A stretch of DNA of 64,000 nucleotides, from assembly GCA_027257055.1 (NCBI GenBank), contig JAPVLO010000074.1:806001-870000 (forward strand). Reading direction: 5' to 3'. Of this stretch, positions 23,661 through 34,500 are shown piece by piece. A program made the position numbers and the translations under genes. How positions within the stretch are numbered: the stretch's first letter is position 1; each line of letters starts with the position of its first letter. Under the pieces are notes generated by a model, which worked only from the letters and a program-made list of their open reading frames with translations, was not told the origin of the DNA and made no database searches. Source of the stretch: Cephalopachus bancanus (taxonomy: Eukaryota > Chordata > Mammalia > Primates > Tarsiidae).

Positions 23661-24881
23661 AGCAGCGGTTAAAACGTTGGTGTGTTTTATAATTGAGAGC
23701 CCTTCAGAATGGAGAAAATATGGTAAATCTCACATTTTAAGTGTCGACTTCGGAGATTATTTTTTAACAATTTATGAACATAATTGCAAATATTCACAGT
23801 ACTGTAAAAATGGGTCCCACTGTAAGTAATTGCTTCTAATATTAGTTCAGTGCTCAGTGGCATTAAAATATATGTTCTATGACCCTAGTCACATCTCCGT
23901 TCTTTTCCCAGAGCAACCAGTCTTAATTTATACTTGTCCTGTCAATTCACTTATGTTCCCTAAATCTCCTTACTCTCAGGAGATGGTCATGGTATTAACT
24001 TCAAAAAGAAACAGCCATTAAAAGTGAAAACACTCTTAAATTTGCAAAACCCCAACCTTCAAAATTAGCTATGTCTGAATCCATCTTTTGTGTTTCTTAT
24101 TCCACAGTAGCTTTTTCTCTACCATTCTAACAGAGAATCAGGAAAAGCAGGAATCCTTTTATCCTCTCTGATCATGAGGCTTAAAAGCCCAGATCCCTTG
24201 GCAAGCTGAAGTTCTGCCTCAAAACAGAGCTGGTTTGAAACAGGAAAGTCAACAGGGTAGTTAGAGAATATGGACAAGAGACAAAGTTTCGGTTACATTT
24301 TTGTTTTCTTTCTCATGGAAAGTTATACCTGCAGAAGCGCAACACCTGTCATTCCCACAAATCCAACCAAAATTTATTTCTTTGTACTACCAATATTGAT
24401 TCATGTATATTTATAATATACTTTGAGCTATAATCCCATATTAATTTATTCTTTTTCAAATTATCCCAGCTTTGGCCATTAATGTCTCTTTTATTTGTCC
24501 CTTATGCCCCACTAGAATCATTATGGGTCTTTTCATATATTTATCTTTTGAGTACTTCTTTACTTTTTGGCATAAGTGTCAGACTTATATTGTATATTTG
24601 TTTCCTCAGTCTTAAATTCACCCATTCCTCCAAGGAGTCTTGAGCCCCTTTCTGAGAAAATATAAGACAGAAGATCTGGGTGATCTCAGCTGACAGCATT
24701 CTTGCTCTGTCCTCGCTGAGCATACTAATACTAACCTCTGTACATATTCATATCTACAAATGTGTTGATATGTAAACATTAAGTTAAGCATGAGCTCAGA
24801 AGATATCTCTAACCTTGATCCGTAATATATGGATTCATTCAGCTTCCTTCTTTTTATTTGTAACCTTCTATTCCAACAGTA
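23661..24881. other. No recognisable feature
   Basis: About 1.2 kb with no supported gene; frames of 60-71 codons only. Confidence 0.45.
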
Positions 24882-25193
24882 AGAAACTTGACTCAGCCGG
24901 GCTCGGTGGCTCAGCCTGTAATCCTGCGCCTTGGGAGGCTGAGGTGAGTGGATTGCCTGAGCCCGTGGGTTCGAGACCCGCCTGGGCAATTTGGCGAGAC
25001 CTCATCTCTACAATAAATCAAAATGAGCCGGGCGTGGTAGCGCATGCCTGTAGTCCAGCTACTTGGAAGGCTGAGGTGGAAGGATCGCCGGAGCCCAGCA
25101 GGCCGAGGCTGCGGTGGCAGGGAGCGGCCACTGCACTCCAGTCTGGGCAGCAGAGTGAGACTCCAACTCGAAAAAAAAAGAGAAACTTGACTC
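24882..25193 (+). repeat. Intermediate Alu with 13-bp TSD
   Basis: Plus-strand Alu, about 24895-25180, flanked by exact AGAAACTTGACTC (24882-24894 and 25181-25193). It keeps the longer junction (caatttggcgagacc), so it predates the 5-nt deletion, but already has GTGGG/CCCGC pairing around the B box with one G-U type pair. The 157-codon plus frame 24815-25288 is one of the longest in the window, yet is simply Alu sense text. Confidence 0.95.
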
Positions 25194-25439
25194 TTACCAT
25201 CCTCCAACCATTTACACGATTATTTAATTCCAGAAGTACAATTACTAATCCCTTCCCTGGGTGGAGTGGGACACAATTTGTTGAATAGTATATCCTACTT
25301 TTGTATAATTCCTTTTGTCTTCAGTGCATATTCATTTTCAGATTACTTAGGTCAAGCATCACTTTTTCTCTGTTTCATTCAGAATGGTTGTTTTGTACAT
25401 TTGTAATATAGTGAGATTCCTTTGTCACATCCTGCATTT

Positions 25440-25725
25440 CATATGGGGATCTTCCCCAGCACCTCTTGAATCAGTGTTTAAAATTTGCATGTGTTAAGGT
25501 GCAGCCTCTATGCTGTAAAGATCTATGGGTTTTGACGAATGCAGTAACACGAAGAATATAGTCACTGATCTAACATGTCCCCTTATTCCACCTGCTCAAA
25601 CCTCCTCTTTTTATGCTCTGCCTCACTCTCCCTGAGCTCGTGGCAACCACTGATCTGTTTACCATCTTTATCTGGTTTTTACTTTTACAGAACATGATAT
25701 AATAGCTGATTCTTCTCCTTTTAAT
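25440..25725 (-). mobile_element. Old L1 (L1M-like) 3' UTR fragment
   Basis: Antisense of the 3' UTR of an old L1: tgggttttgacgaatgcagt, then ctcgtggcaaccactgatct, then gtttaccatctttatctgg and ttttacagaacatgatataa occur in the expected order. A young Alu landed just to its right. Confidence 0.7.
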
Positions 25726-25749
25726 TCCTATATTCACATCTTCATGGTC

Positions 25750-26063
25750 TCTCTTTTGTTTTGTTTTTTTTTTTGAGTTTGGAGTCTCACTCTGTCGCCC
25801 AGACTGGAGTGCAGTGGCCACTCCCGGCCACCGCAGCCTCGACCTGCTGGGCTCTGGCGATCCTTCCACCTCAGCCTTCCGAGTAGCCGGAATTACAGGC
25901 ATGCGCTACCACGCCCGGCTGATTTTTTGATTTATTGTAGAGATGAGGTCTCGCTGTCCAGGCGGGTCTCGAACCCGCGTGCTCAGGCAATCCACTCACC
26001 TCAGCTTCCCAAAGGCGCGGGAATACAGGCTGAGCCACCGAGCCCGGCTTATATTTCTCTTTT
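25750..26063 (-). repeat. Young Alu
   Basis: Full-length minus-strand Alu, about 25758-26049, with TCTCTTTT at 25750-25757 and 26056-26063 as a possible short duplication. Young group, perfect T-arm-like stem; the right hairpin has one G-U pair. It faces the Alu at 24.9 kb in inverted orientation, about 570 bp apart. Confidence 0.95.
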
Positions 26064-26129
26064 AATGATCTTGTCCCTACTGTGAAATCTTGAATGCAAA
26101 AAATAAAATAAAAATAAAACAGCCTAGAT

Positions 26130-26575
26130 TTTCACATCTTCCTGGGTCTACTTCATTTGCTCAGTAGCTTTGCAATATCCTTCCATTGTGAGAGGGTTTT
26201 CTGCCTCAAACTCATGACTATGGACTTAGTCATGTGACTTTCTATAGCCAATAGGATGTTAGCGAGAATGACTGGCAGAGATTTTAAAAAAGCTTTTCCA
26301 CCTTTCTGATTCTTCTGTTGGACCCCTGTCCTACTATGAGACCCGCCTAGGCCAGCCTCCAAGAGGGAGATGAGAAAAAAGGGGAAGAGAGTCAATTCTT
26401 GCCCAGGTTATCCTTATCAGCTTACTCTCATTTATAAGGGAGCCCAACTGTGATCAGTAAGCCCAATCCAGAGCAGCAGAATCACCTGGCTGGCTTAGAG
26501 TTGTGGGAGGAAAAGTGACTTTTTTTTTTTTTTAAGTCACTAAGTTTGGAGATGGTTATTTTCCTGACCTCCTGC
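26130..26575 (+). mobile_element. Old MaLR (MLT1-like) LTR
   Basis: Diverged LTR: agtcatgtgactttctatag then ccaataggatgttagcgaga, tatgagacccgcctaggcca, and the end aagtcactaagtttggagat. This is the usual order of old MLT1 LTRs. The A/T-run at 26519-26533 replaces the usual AATAAA block. Confidence 0.6.
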
Positions 26576-27300
26576 CTGTTATTCTCTCTTTCGCGCACGT
26601 TATGTGACATTTACACTGCAGTGCTTTCCCTCCCCTGGTGATTTGGAGTCACAATGGATCTATCCATGCTCTCCTGATGGGATGTTGACTTCAAATGAGC
26701 ATGCAAGCAAACCAGGACATTTTTTCCAGAAAAAGCATACTGTCTGAATTTTGAGAAATTCAGGGTGTCTGAAGTCAGTTAGAAGATCTTTTCTCTGAAT
26801 TTTGCCCCCTAAAATCTGTTCTGCCTGCCAGCAATATTCCTACAACCATACAACCAACCAATCCCTTTAAGTAAATTGCTTAGGAGAGAATTTGTCTGTT
26901 GTTTTTTATTTCAGCAATAAACAAAGCCTGCTTTAGTTAGTTCAGAAATAGGATTACTGGAGGAAAAAAAAGTCCAGAACCATCTCATGGAAAGAAAGCA
27001 ATACTGTGCCTCATAAGAAGAGACCTGAGAACACGGAAGTCACCAGGCATATTACCTTCCAGCCTTCTTGTCTCTAAAGTCAAATGATCGTGTATCTAAT
27101 TCTCCATATTAGGTGTCCCATTCTCTTTTCCCTTTGAGATTTTATCTGCTTACCCACCAAGCCACATAGGGTTTCCCCATCTTGATGCTGCAGAGACTCT
27201 CAGCTCATAGCATATGATTAGCTATTGGGTGGTCACTGGATTTATACACCCTAGACCAATCAACCTTGGTGAAATGTGGTGAATTCACAGAATCATGTGA
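26576..27300. other. No recognisable feature
   Basis: About 0.7 kb with no supported gene or named repeat. Confidence 0.45.
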
Positions 27301-27307
27301 TAAATAT

Positions 27308-27372
<65 letters not shown>
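27308..27372. repeat. (TA)n(CA)n microsatellite, 65 bp alternating
   Basis: Unbroken purine-pyrimidine alternation from 27308 to 27372: about 9 TA units then about 23 AC units. It joins the left end of a DNA-transposon-like block. Confidence 0.97.
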
Positions 27373-27718
27373 CCATGAGGGACTTAACGGGGATACATTT
27401 TGAGAACTTGTTGAGTTATTTTATAATTGTGTGAACATCATACAGTGTACTTACACAAACCTACATGGTCTAGCCTATTACACACTTAGGCTATAGGTAT
27501 AGTCCATGACTTCTAGGCTACAAACCTGTACAGTATGTTACTATACTGAATACTATAGGTAACTGTAATGGTAAGCATCTGTGCATTAAAATGGTAAGCA
27601 TCTGTGCATCTAAACATAGAAGAGATATGCTATGAATAAGGTATTATAATCTTGTGGAATCACTGTCTTATATGCAGTCTATCATTGACCAGAGCATCAT
27701 TATGCAGTTTATGACAGT
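27373..27718 (+). mobile_element. DNA-transposon-like repeat, family unassigned
   Basis: tgtgtgaacatcatacagtg, ttacacaaacctacatggtc, ggctacaaacctgtacagta and cattgaccagagcatcatta follow in the order of an abundant non-autonomous mammalian repeat that I can recognise but not name with certainty. A 19-mer starting ATGGTAAGCATC is tandemly repeated at 27568-27586 and 27591-27609. Confidence 0.6.
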
Positions 27719-27754
27719 ATATTTACATATATATGTCAATAAATCCATGAATAC

Positions 27755-28345
27755 AAGGGAGGGCCCCTTCTCCCCCTACAAAAAAAATTGACTTATTTTT
27801 ATTTTACAAGACCCGTTGACGTACAGACTTCCCCTAGTAGTTAAGTGTTCTAGGAACCCATAAACATCAGAGTACCAACTAGCATTGTTGTGAAAAGATA
27901 TGTTCAGCATCAGTGAATTTTTTTGGAGATTCTTTCAATGTGTTTGTCCATTTCATGATGGGTGATCTACATGAACAAACTGCCCACACTGTGCTGTATT
28001 CAGCAGTTTTTGATAAAAAATGGCATGAGCCCTGTGTTCCATCCTCCTTATTCACCCGATCTCACCCCAAGCGACTTTTTTATGTGTTTCCCAGGTGAAA
28101 AACATCTTCAAAGGGAAATGTTTTGCCGATGTGGTAAAGGTGAAACAAAAATGACAGAAGCACTAAATGACATCAAAATAGATGAGTTCAAAAACTCTTG
28201 TGAACAGTGGGAAAAATTGTCTCAGTAGGTATATCACACAAAATGGAGGGTACTTTGAAGGTGACTGAAGTTTAAAGATGTAAGAATAGACATGCAATTT
28301 TTTAATAAATAAATTCCAGTTTGGGGGATGTCTCCCCTCATATAT
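27755..28345 (+). pseudogene. Decayed mariner element with transposase remnant
   Basis: The frame 27962-28228 ends in text typical of a mariner DD34D transposase C-terminus: IQQFLIKNGMSPVFHPPYSP, then DLTPSDFF with the third catalytic Asp, then KIDEFKNSCEQWEKL; a second frame continues to YFEGD before the stop. The region before IQQFL is in a shifted frame and the N-terminal two thirds are absent, so there is no function. The outer ends (ggagggccccttctcccc at about 27758, and the complement of gggggatgtctcccctc near 28322) may be worn inverted terminal repeats. At about 590 bp it is far shorter than the usual 1.3 kb, which implies an internal deletion. Confidence 0.85.
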
Positions 28346-28354
28346 AAACACACA

Positions 28355-28935
28355 TATGCGGGTGATTCTTGTTATTCACAGACTCTATGTTTGCAAATTC
28401 ACTTACTTGAGAAAATGTATGTGTGATTCCCCATAAAAGCACTCACTGTGTTTTAGTGGCTATTTGCAGACATTCACAGAGCAGTAACATTCTGAGTCGC
28501 CCAACGTGCACATTGCTACCTGAAGTTGAACAAAGCCACATACTGCCTCCATTCCATAAACAAGTGCTTTCATTCCGTAAACTAGTGCTCTTTTCTTCTG
28601 TCTATTTAGTACTAGAATTTTTGCCTTTTTGTGCTTTTCCTTGGCAATTTCTCATTTTAAAAAGATGTCAAGTATTTGGTGTTTGAAGTAATGTCTAGTG
28701 TTCCTAAATGTGAGAAAGCTACAAAATATATAAGCTGTATTCAGCAAGTGCTGTAATGCAGTTGACCTTGAGTTCAATGTTAATTAATCAACAATATGTA
28801 TTAAATAAAGTGTCTTTAAACAAAAACACATATAAAACAAGGTTATGTACAAAAATGTTGTAATGGAGGCTAGCAGAGACTGAAACCTGTGTTTGTGCTA
28901 GGAAAAGTAACTCCATATTCGCTAATTCAGTGTTT
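28355..28935 (-). mobile_element. DNA-transposon-like repeat (Tigger/MER type?)
   Basis: Starts gggtgattcttgttattcac and ends tccatattcgctaattcagt, with an inner phrase ttaaataaagtgtctttaaa. I know this as an old mammalian non-autonomous repeat but cannot fix the family. Frame 28423-28686 is chance. Confidence 0.5.
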
Positions 28936-28939
28936 GTGG

Positions 28940-29311
28940 TGTTAAAAGAAAAGCCTTAGGCAAATGACATTCTACAGAGTTTATTTGAACAAAAAATGAT
29001 TCATGAATCAGGCAGAACCTGAAGAATTTTGGAGATCTCTTGCTGTGCAACATGAGCAGTGAGTATTTACAGAAAGAACATGAAAGTAAAGCACAAAAAT
29101 ATCTTGATTGGTTATCTGTGATTGGCTGAAGCTCAGCTGCTTGTGATTCACTATCTATCTGTTACCAAAATTAGACTTCTAAGTGAGGTTTTGGTTCATT
29201 TATGTCCCAAGTTAGGTTGCAGTTTATTATATAGGAGCTCAAAGTGTGGAGGCAGCCTCAGATCAATGGCTTCTTGCTTATTTAATTTGACGGTGGCAAC
29301 TTTGTAGAACA
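28940..29311 (-). mobile_element. Solo LTR, ERVL-like
   Basis: Bounded by TGTTAAAAG at 28940 and GTAGAACA at 29311, so the element starts TG and ends CA. On the minus strand it contains ttcaaataaactctgtagaa (AATAAA near the end) and cagctgagcttcagccaatc, as seen in some old LTRs. No 5-bp duplication is visible. The family name is uncertain. Confidence 0.6.
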
Positions 29312-30130
29312 TCACCACCACTAATAACAAAAATTACCTGTACACATAGACACACAAACAAGTAAGCACACACACTAAATGAATCATCTGTACTTCTAGA
29401 TTTTTATAAAACAAATTATTGCTATTTCTAGACTATTAGCTTACTTATGTACATGAATTTGCATTTTTGCAAATTCCAGATGCGGTTGTCTTTTCTTCTT
29501 ATATCTGCCTTCAAGCTAAATTAGTGTTTTAGATATTTTATCTTTAAGAACAAAGCAGTTGATTAGAATTGGATGATGGATTAAGTTGTGCGAAATATGT
29601 GATCTCAATCAGAGTTCAGGGTTTCAAAGGAAAATGTAAGTAGCACAATTATTTTGGGGCTTCAGTATTATACAAGTGACCTGCATGTAGATTTTTGAGA
29701 ATATTTAAAAACACAACAATACATGTGACTGTATATTGGCAATGATAGCTATCGACAATTAGTATTTGGAAGATATTTATAATCACAAAATTTTTTCTTC
29801 CAAAATTTATTCTATTAATCCAAAATAAAATGCTATTCCTGCTAGGTATAATTAACAGTAGTAATTATTAATGCATTTTGTAAAAGCTTATACAATGCAA
29901 TGTTTATCAACAAAATTATATTGAATGTTTCCTTTTTTATGTTTTTAAATTTTTCTAATAAAACAAGATATATATTAAATAATTTATATATTGGTTGTCA
30001 ATATATTTAATTAAATTAATAAACACTAACTGTACACTTTATTAAAAAATTGAAGACTTATACACTGTGTCATTTTCCTAACACATATTCCCTGGAAACA
30101 ATATTAATTAGTATTTTGATTCTCTATGTT
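29312..30130. other. No recognisable feature
   Basis: Very AT-rich; no supported gene or repeat. Confidence 0.45.
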
Positions 30131-30138
30131 TACAATCT

Positions 30139-30398
30139 TTTTATTTATTTATTTATTTTTATTTTTTTTGAGTTGGAGTCTCACTCTGTCGCCCAGACTG
30201 GAGTGCAGTGGCTGCTCCCGGCCACCGCAGCCTTGACTTGCTGGGCTCCGGCAATCCTTCTGCCTCAGCCTTCCATGTAGCCGGAATTACAGGCATGCGC
30301 TACTATGCCCAGCTGATTTTTTTGATTTATTGTAGCGATGATGTCTCGCTAACCAGGCGGGTCTCGAACCCGCAGACTCAGGCAATCCACTCACCTCT
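30139..30398 (-). repeat. Young Alu, 5'-truncated
   Basis: Minus-strand Alu of the young group (perfect T-arm-like stem, no ACTTG). It stops at actcacctc near 30398, so the first 50 or so bases, including the A box, are missing. Its tail has become TTTA repeats. Confidence 0.95.
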
Positions 30399-30953
30399 TA
30401 ATTATTACTTTACAAAAACTTTTAAATTCTTTTTCAAAAATATCTTTAGGGAGTTTACAATACAATTCTCTTCACAAGATTAGACTCATGCTGATGAGTA
30501 ATCTTAGTGTAAAGGTTCTGGTTTTTTTTCTTTAATGGAGTGTTCCTTTCCTCTCACCTTAAACTACTTGCTGTTTTGTTAGTACAACAATTTATTTCTA
30601 CTTCAGAAAGACTGCCTGCCAAGCCAAACCTTTGTTAGCAAGTTCCCAAATGGATGTAGTCCAGAGAGGTAAGCATTCTTCCTTCAGAAAGGAAATTCAC
30701 TAGTAACTGGAAGATGTCTCTGAATCTTTTTGGCATCTGCTTTTCATTGTTTTGCACAGCAAATAAGCATTAGTGAAGTTAATAATTTTAAATGGCACTA
30801 AGGATTAATACATATTAAACTTTCCAAAGGCATTTAATAATTACAATAAGATTTCATATCTGAATATGAATACTTGGTAACACAAAATGTGAAAAGAAAT
30901 TACTGAGGACAAACTTTGCTATCTATTAGCATATTCTGGTAGATAGGACTTTT
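30399..30953. other. Spacer between inverted Alus
   Basis: AT-rich, no supported feature. It forms the loop between two young Alus in inverted orientation. Confidence 0.45.
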
Positions 30954-31255
30954 AAGATTTTAAGTGGGGCTGGGCTCGGTGGTTCAGCCTGTAATCCCGC
31001 GCCTTTGGGAGGCTGAGGTGAGTGGATTGCCTGAACCCGCGGGTTCGAGACCCGCCTGGGCAGCGAGATCTCATCTCTACAATAAATAAAAAAATCAGCC
31101 GGGCGTGGTAGCGCATGCCTGTAATTCCGGCTACTCGGAAGGATCGCCAGAGCCCAGCAGGCGAGGCTGCGGTGGCCGGGAGCGGCCACTGCACTCCAGT
31201 CTGGGCAACCAAGTGAGACTCCAACTCAAAAAAAAAAAAAAAGATTTTAAATGGG
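30954..31255 (+). repeat. Young Alu with 15-bp TSD
   Basis: Plus-strand Alu, 30969-31240, flanked by AAGATTTTAAGTGGG (30954-30968) and AAGATTTTAAATGGG (31241-31255). Perfect T-arm-like stem and perfect right hairpin. The right arm lost 12 bp (ctactcggaaggatcgcc, where ggctgaggcgga is expected). Confidence 0.97.
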
Positions 31256-31369
31256 TACCTCAGTTGGGTATCTATGATCATCTTCAGGTAATATGGCTAA
31301 GTATAGAGAAGAGTGCATGTTTTTGATCCAGCCAGAATTGGTAACTAGCTTCTATAATGATGGTTTTAA

Positions 31370-31500
31370 AATACTCCTCATTCTCCCAGTGATTTTCTGT
31401 TAACTACAGATAAGCCTAAACTCTTTAGCATGACCTCCAAGTTTCTTCACGAAGTGGCTCCAATCTGCCTTCCAGCAACTCTTCATAAACCACTTATACC
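31370..31500 (+). repeat. L2 fragment
   Basis: agataagcctaaactcttta, gcatgacctccaagtttctt and caatctgccttccagcaact match L2 3' coding text in order. Confidence 0.55.
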
Positions 31501-34500
31501 CTTACATTAATTACTGGGAAAGTCAAGTCATTTGCACCAAAACTGAGAAACTTTTGAAAGCAAAGCATATACTATTAATAATTAAGTTGAAATAATAAGC
31601 ATAGATTTGAACTGTCTGCTGTCTTGGAAAACTGTACTATTTGCTCTCCTAATCATATATAACTATTGTGCTTTTCTGAACACAAGTGGATTTGTTGGCA
31701 TACAAAGACTGAACAAGCAATGTCACTATAATCAAAAGACTGATAAGTAAATCAACATTTACAAGCTAGATCAAAAAGTACTACAAAGCAAGAATTTACA
31801 AAATCTGGAAAGCAGCAAAGAGGAACACATATGTCTCAATGGGCCATAAACAACATAAAACACTCAGTACAGGGTCTTCCACATATCAGTATTCTGTATT
31901 TACTGGTAGTTTTTGGTTTGTTGCTATTAAATATTATTAGAACTTGTGTCTTCTTGTCCTGACTCTGTTGCATATTATCTGAGTGAGCTTGAGTAAGTCA
32001 TTAAAAGTTTATGAAGATACACACACAAAAAAATACACGCACACATGGAAAATATAAAGTAGCCTTTCAAAGTTGATGCAAAAGAAAGCAGGAGTTTATT
32101 TATATAACAACATTGTATATTCTACATATTATAACATTGAATTTATATATCCATATCTATCTATATCTAGGTAACATTTCCAGATTTTTAAAAATAAAAT
32201 TGTTGCATTTCTGGGGATAGTAAATTCAAAGGCTGTTTCTCTTCTAGAATACTTTTATTCATTTAAAAAAAAATGTCAGGTCAACTGAGAAGGCCAGCTG
32301 TAGTTATGGGTCAATATCCCATTTCTATGACTTAGTTTCCTTCAAGCTTTTCTATTTGTTTTATTCATGCTATGGATATCTTATGGCATTAAGAATGGGA
32401 TATTTGTAGCAAGGAACATTTCCATTCTTCTCCTGAAATTTCTTCCTCCAGGAGGGTTATTTCTTAAGGCTGTCTAAACATTGTATCTCAGCCTTTGTTC
32501 CTCCTATTGATGTGACATTTGTTTCCTGTTTGGTTAATAAAAGTCAGCAATCCTCCTTCTTGTGTGGGTAAAGTTAATTTCTCCATAGTACTGAACATCC
32601 CAGGGGGATTGTTTGATCTGTCTTCCATCTTGTTACAAAAGTACAAAGATATAACTGGGTAAGACATACTTCGTAAACTTTGCTTCTCGTGGTTTGCCTT
32701 AACTTGACATTTCTGGTGAGTAAGAGAGAACAAGGTCATTCTGAACAACCCATTCAGGGATGATATTCACCAGATATGTCCACACGGCCTTATGGTTGTT
32801 ATGCTTAGATTCTACCATTTTGAATGATATAAGCCTTTGCCATAAAGTTGTTAAATATTTTGAATATCATCTCTGCCCCAAGCTCTGTCTTAATCTTTAT
32901 AAGTTATGAGTGATAATTTTCATTCTCTATCTACTGACTAATTTGTTATTGTTTCTTATTTAGCAATTAGCTCATAGTCAGGCAGAGAAGAGAAGAGCTA
33001 TTTATTGACTCTATTAAAACCCCAGGGCTGTCATGTTTCACTAATCCATGGATTACCACTCATACTGTCTTTTATGATAAATGTACTCCCCGGAGGACAA
33101 GTATGCAAAATCCCAACCAATATGTCAAATGAAAAATTACTTGTCTTTTAGTACAGATGAGTGTATTGAATTGCTCTTTAAAGATTTTTAAATGATTTTG
33201 TAAATTCATAATTAATCTGGACATTTATGTCAATTTCTTTTGTCCATGTTTTTATCTTAAGAGAAATTAAATTAAATAGAAATAAACAACTGGAATTGCT
33301 AAAACAAGCACACACATTATCTCTTCAAACCACAATTATTCACTTCAAGGCAGCAGGTATTTAAGACACTGGGATATGATAAATCAGGTCTATTATTCTA
33401 TTCCCTGACCATTGTGGGAACTTGAGTTGCCGGCATTTGCAAAGGGAAATGAAAGAGTTATATCTGAATCTTAACTTGAATTTGTTCTGCACCATAAACA
33501 CCTTTCTGACAAAGGCAAGTGAACTTCACAGATGGCCTTTTCTTAATCCTCCTCCACCCAATTGTTTTTAACTGGTATTGTTTGTCTTCAAAGCTGTCTT
33601 TGACACCTGTTTTTAGTTCAATATAACCCTTTCAAAAACATCAGCAATAGTGAAGCTAGAAGGCATACAGTATGAATTTTTTCCAGGTTCTACATGCTAT
33701 AGCAAAGATTCTTATAGAAAGTATGCATGCGCGCACACACACACAGAGGGCACACTCTATCCTTAAGAAATCCATTGTCTACTCGGAATGTCTGAACATA
33801 CAAGCATACCATGGTTAAAAAGCCTTATTAGGCTGAAGACGTAGAGAAGTAATTGAAAAATTACTCTAAGGGAAAATTATACACTTCTGCTTGGCTAATC
33901 TAACACATCAACTTCATAGATCCTGATGACCATAGTAAAGATGCCAGACCACCAAATAAAAGTTGAAAATGTGATTAATTAATAAAGTGATTTAATAACC
34001 AATGTGTAAAATTTAGATTAGGAATGTACCTGTGCACATATATGTATGTATGTATTAATTTGTGTGTACCTAATCAGCCAATCTATTCTTGCCAGACTAT
34101 TCCTTACCTCCCTATTTTATTTAATTTTATTTATTTAATTAATTAACTTCAAAAATAAAATGAAACAAAACAAACAAGAAGCCTAAAATATTCCATGGAG
34201 AGAAAATAGGGAAACCTTAATAATCTTTTTTGTTGTTGTTGTTATATGAAAGATTGCAATTATACTCCAGCCAAAAGGTTGGGAAAAAAAAAAAATGATC
34301 ACTACCTTGCTGCATGAGGTAAATAATAACTGTTCTTAAGGTAAGTGAAACCCTTCATCTTTCTGTTACTAACATTGTAGGATTAACTCTGGGGTTCTGA
34401 GCATGACGTGACTGTTAGGATTCAAACTTTGGCTAACCCTTTAATTCTGAATCAAAAAACAAAACCAAACAAAAAACAAAAAAAGCCCTGGAGAACAAGG

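Noticed and set aside
24815..25288. 157-codon plus-strand frame as a possible gene
   Set aside because: It is the sense translation of an Alu with its flanks; the target duplication and A-tail lie inside the frame.
27913..28098. 61-codon frame upstream of and overlapping the mariner tail
   Set aside because: It is the shifted frame of the same transposase remnant and not a separate protein.
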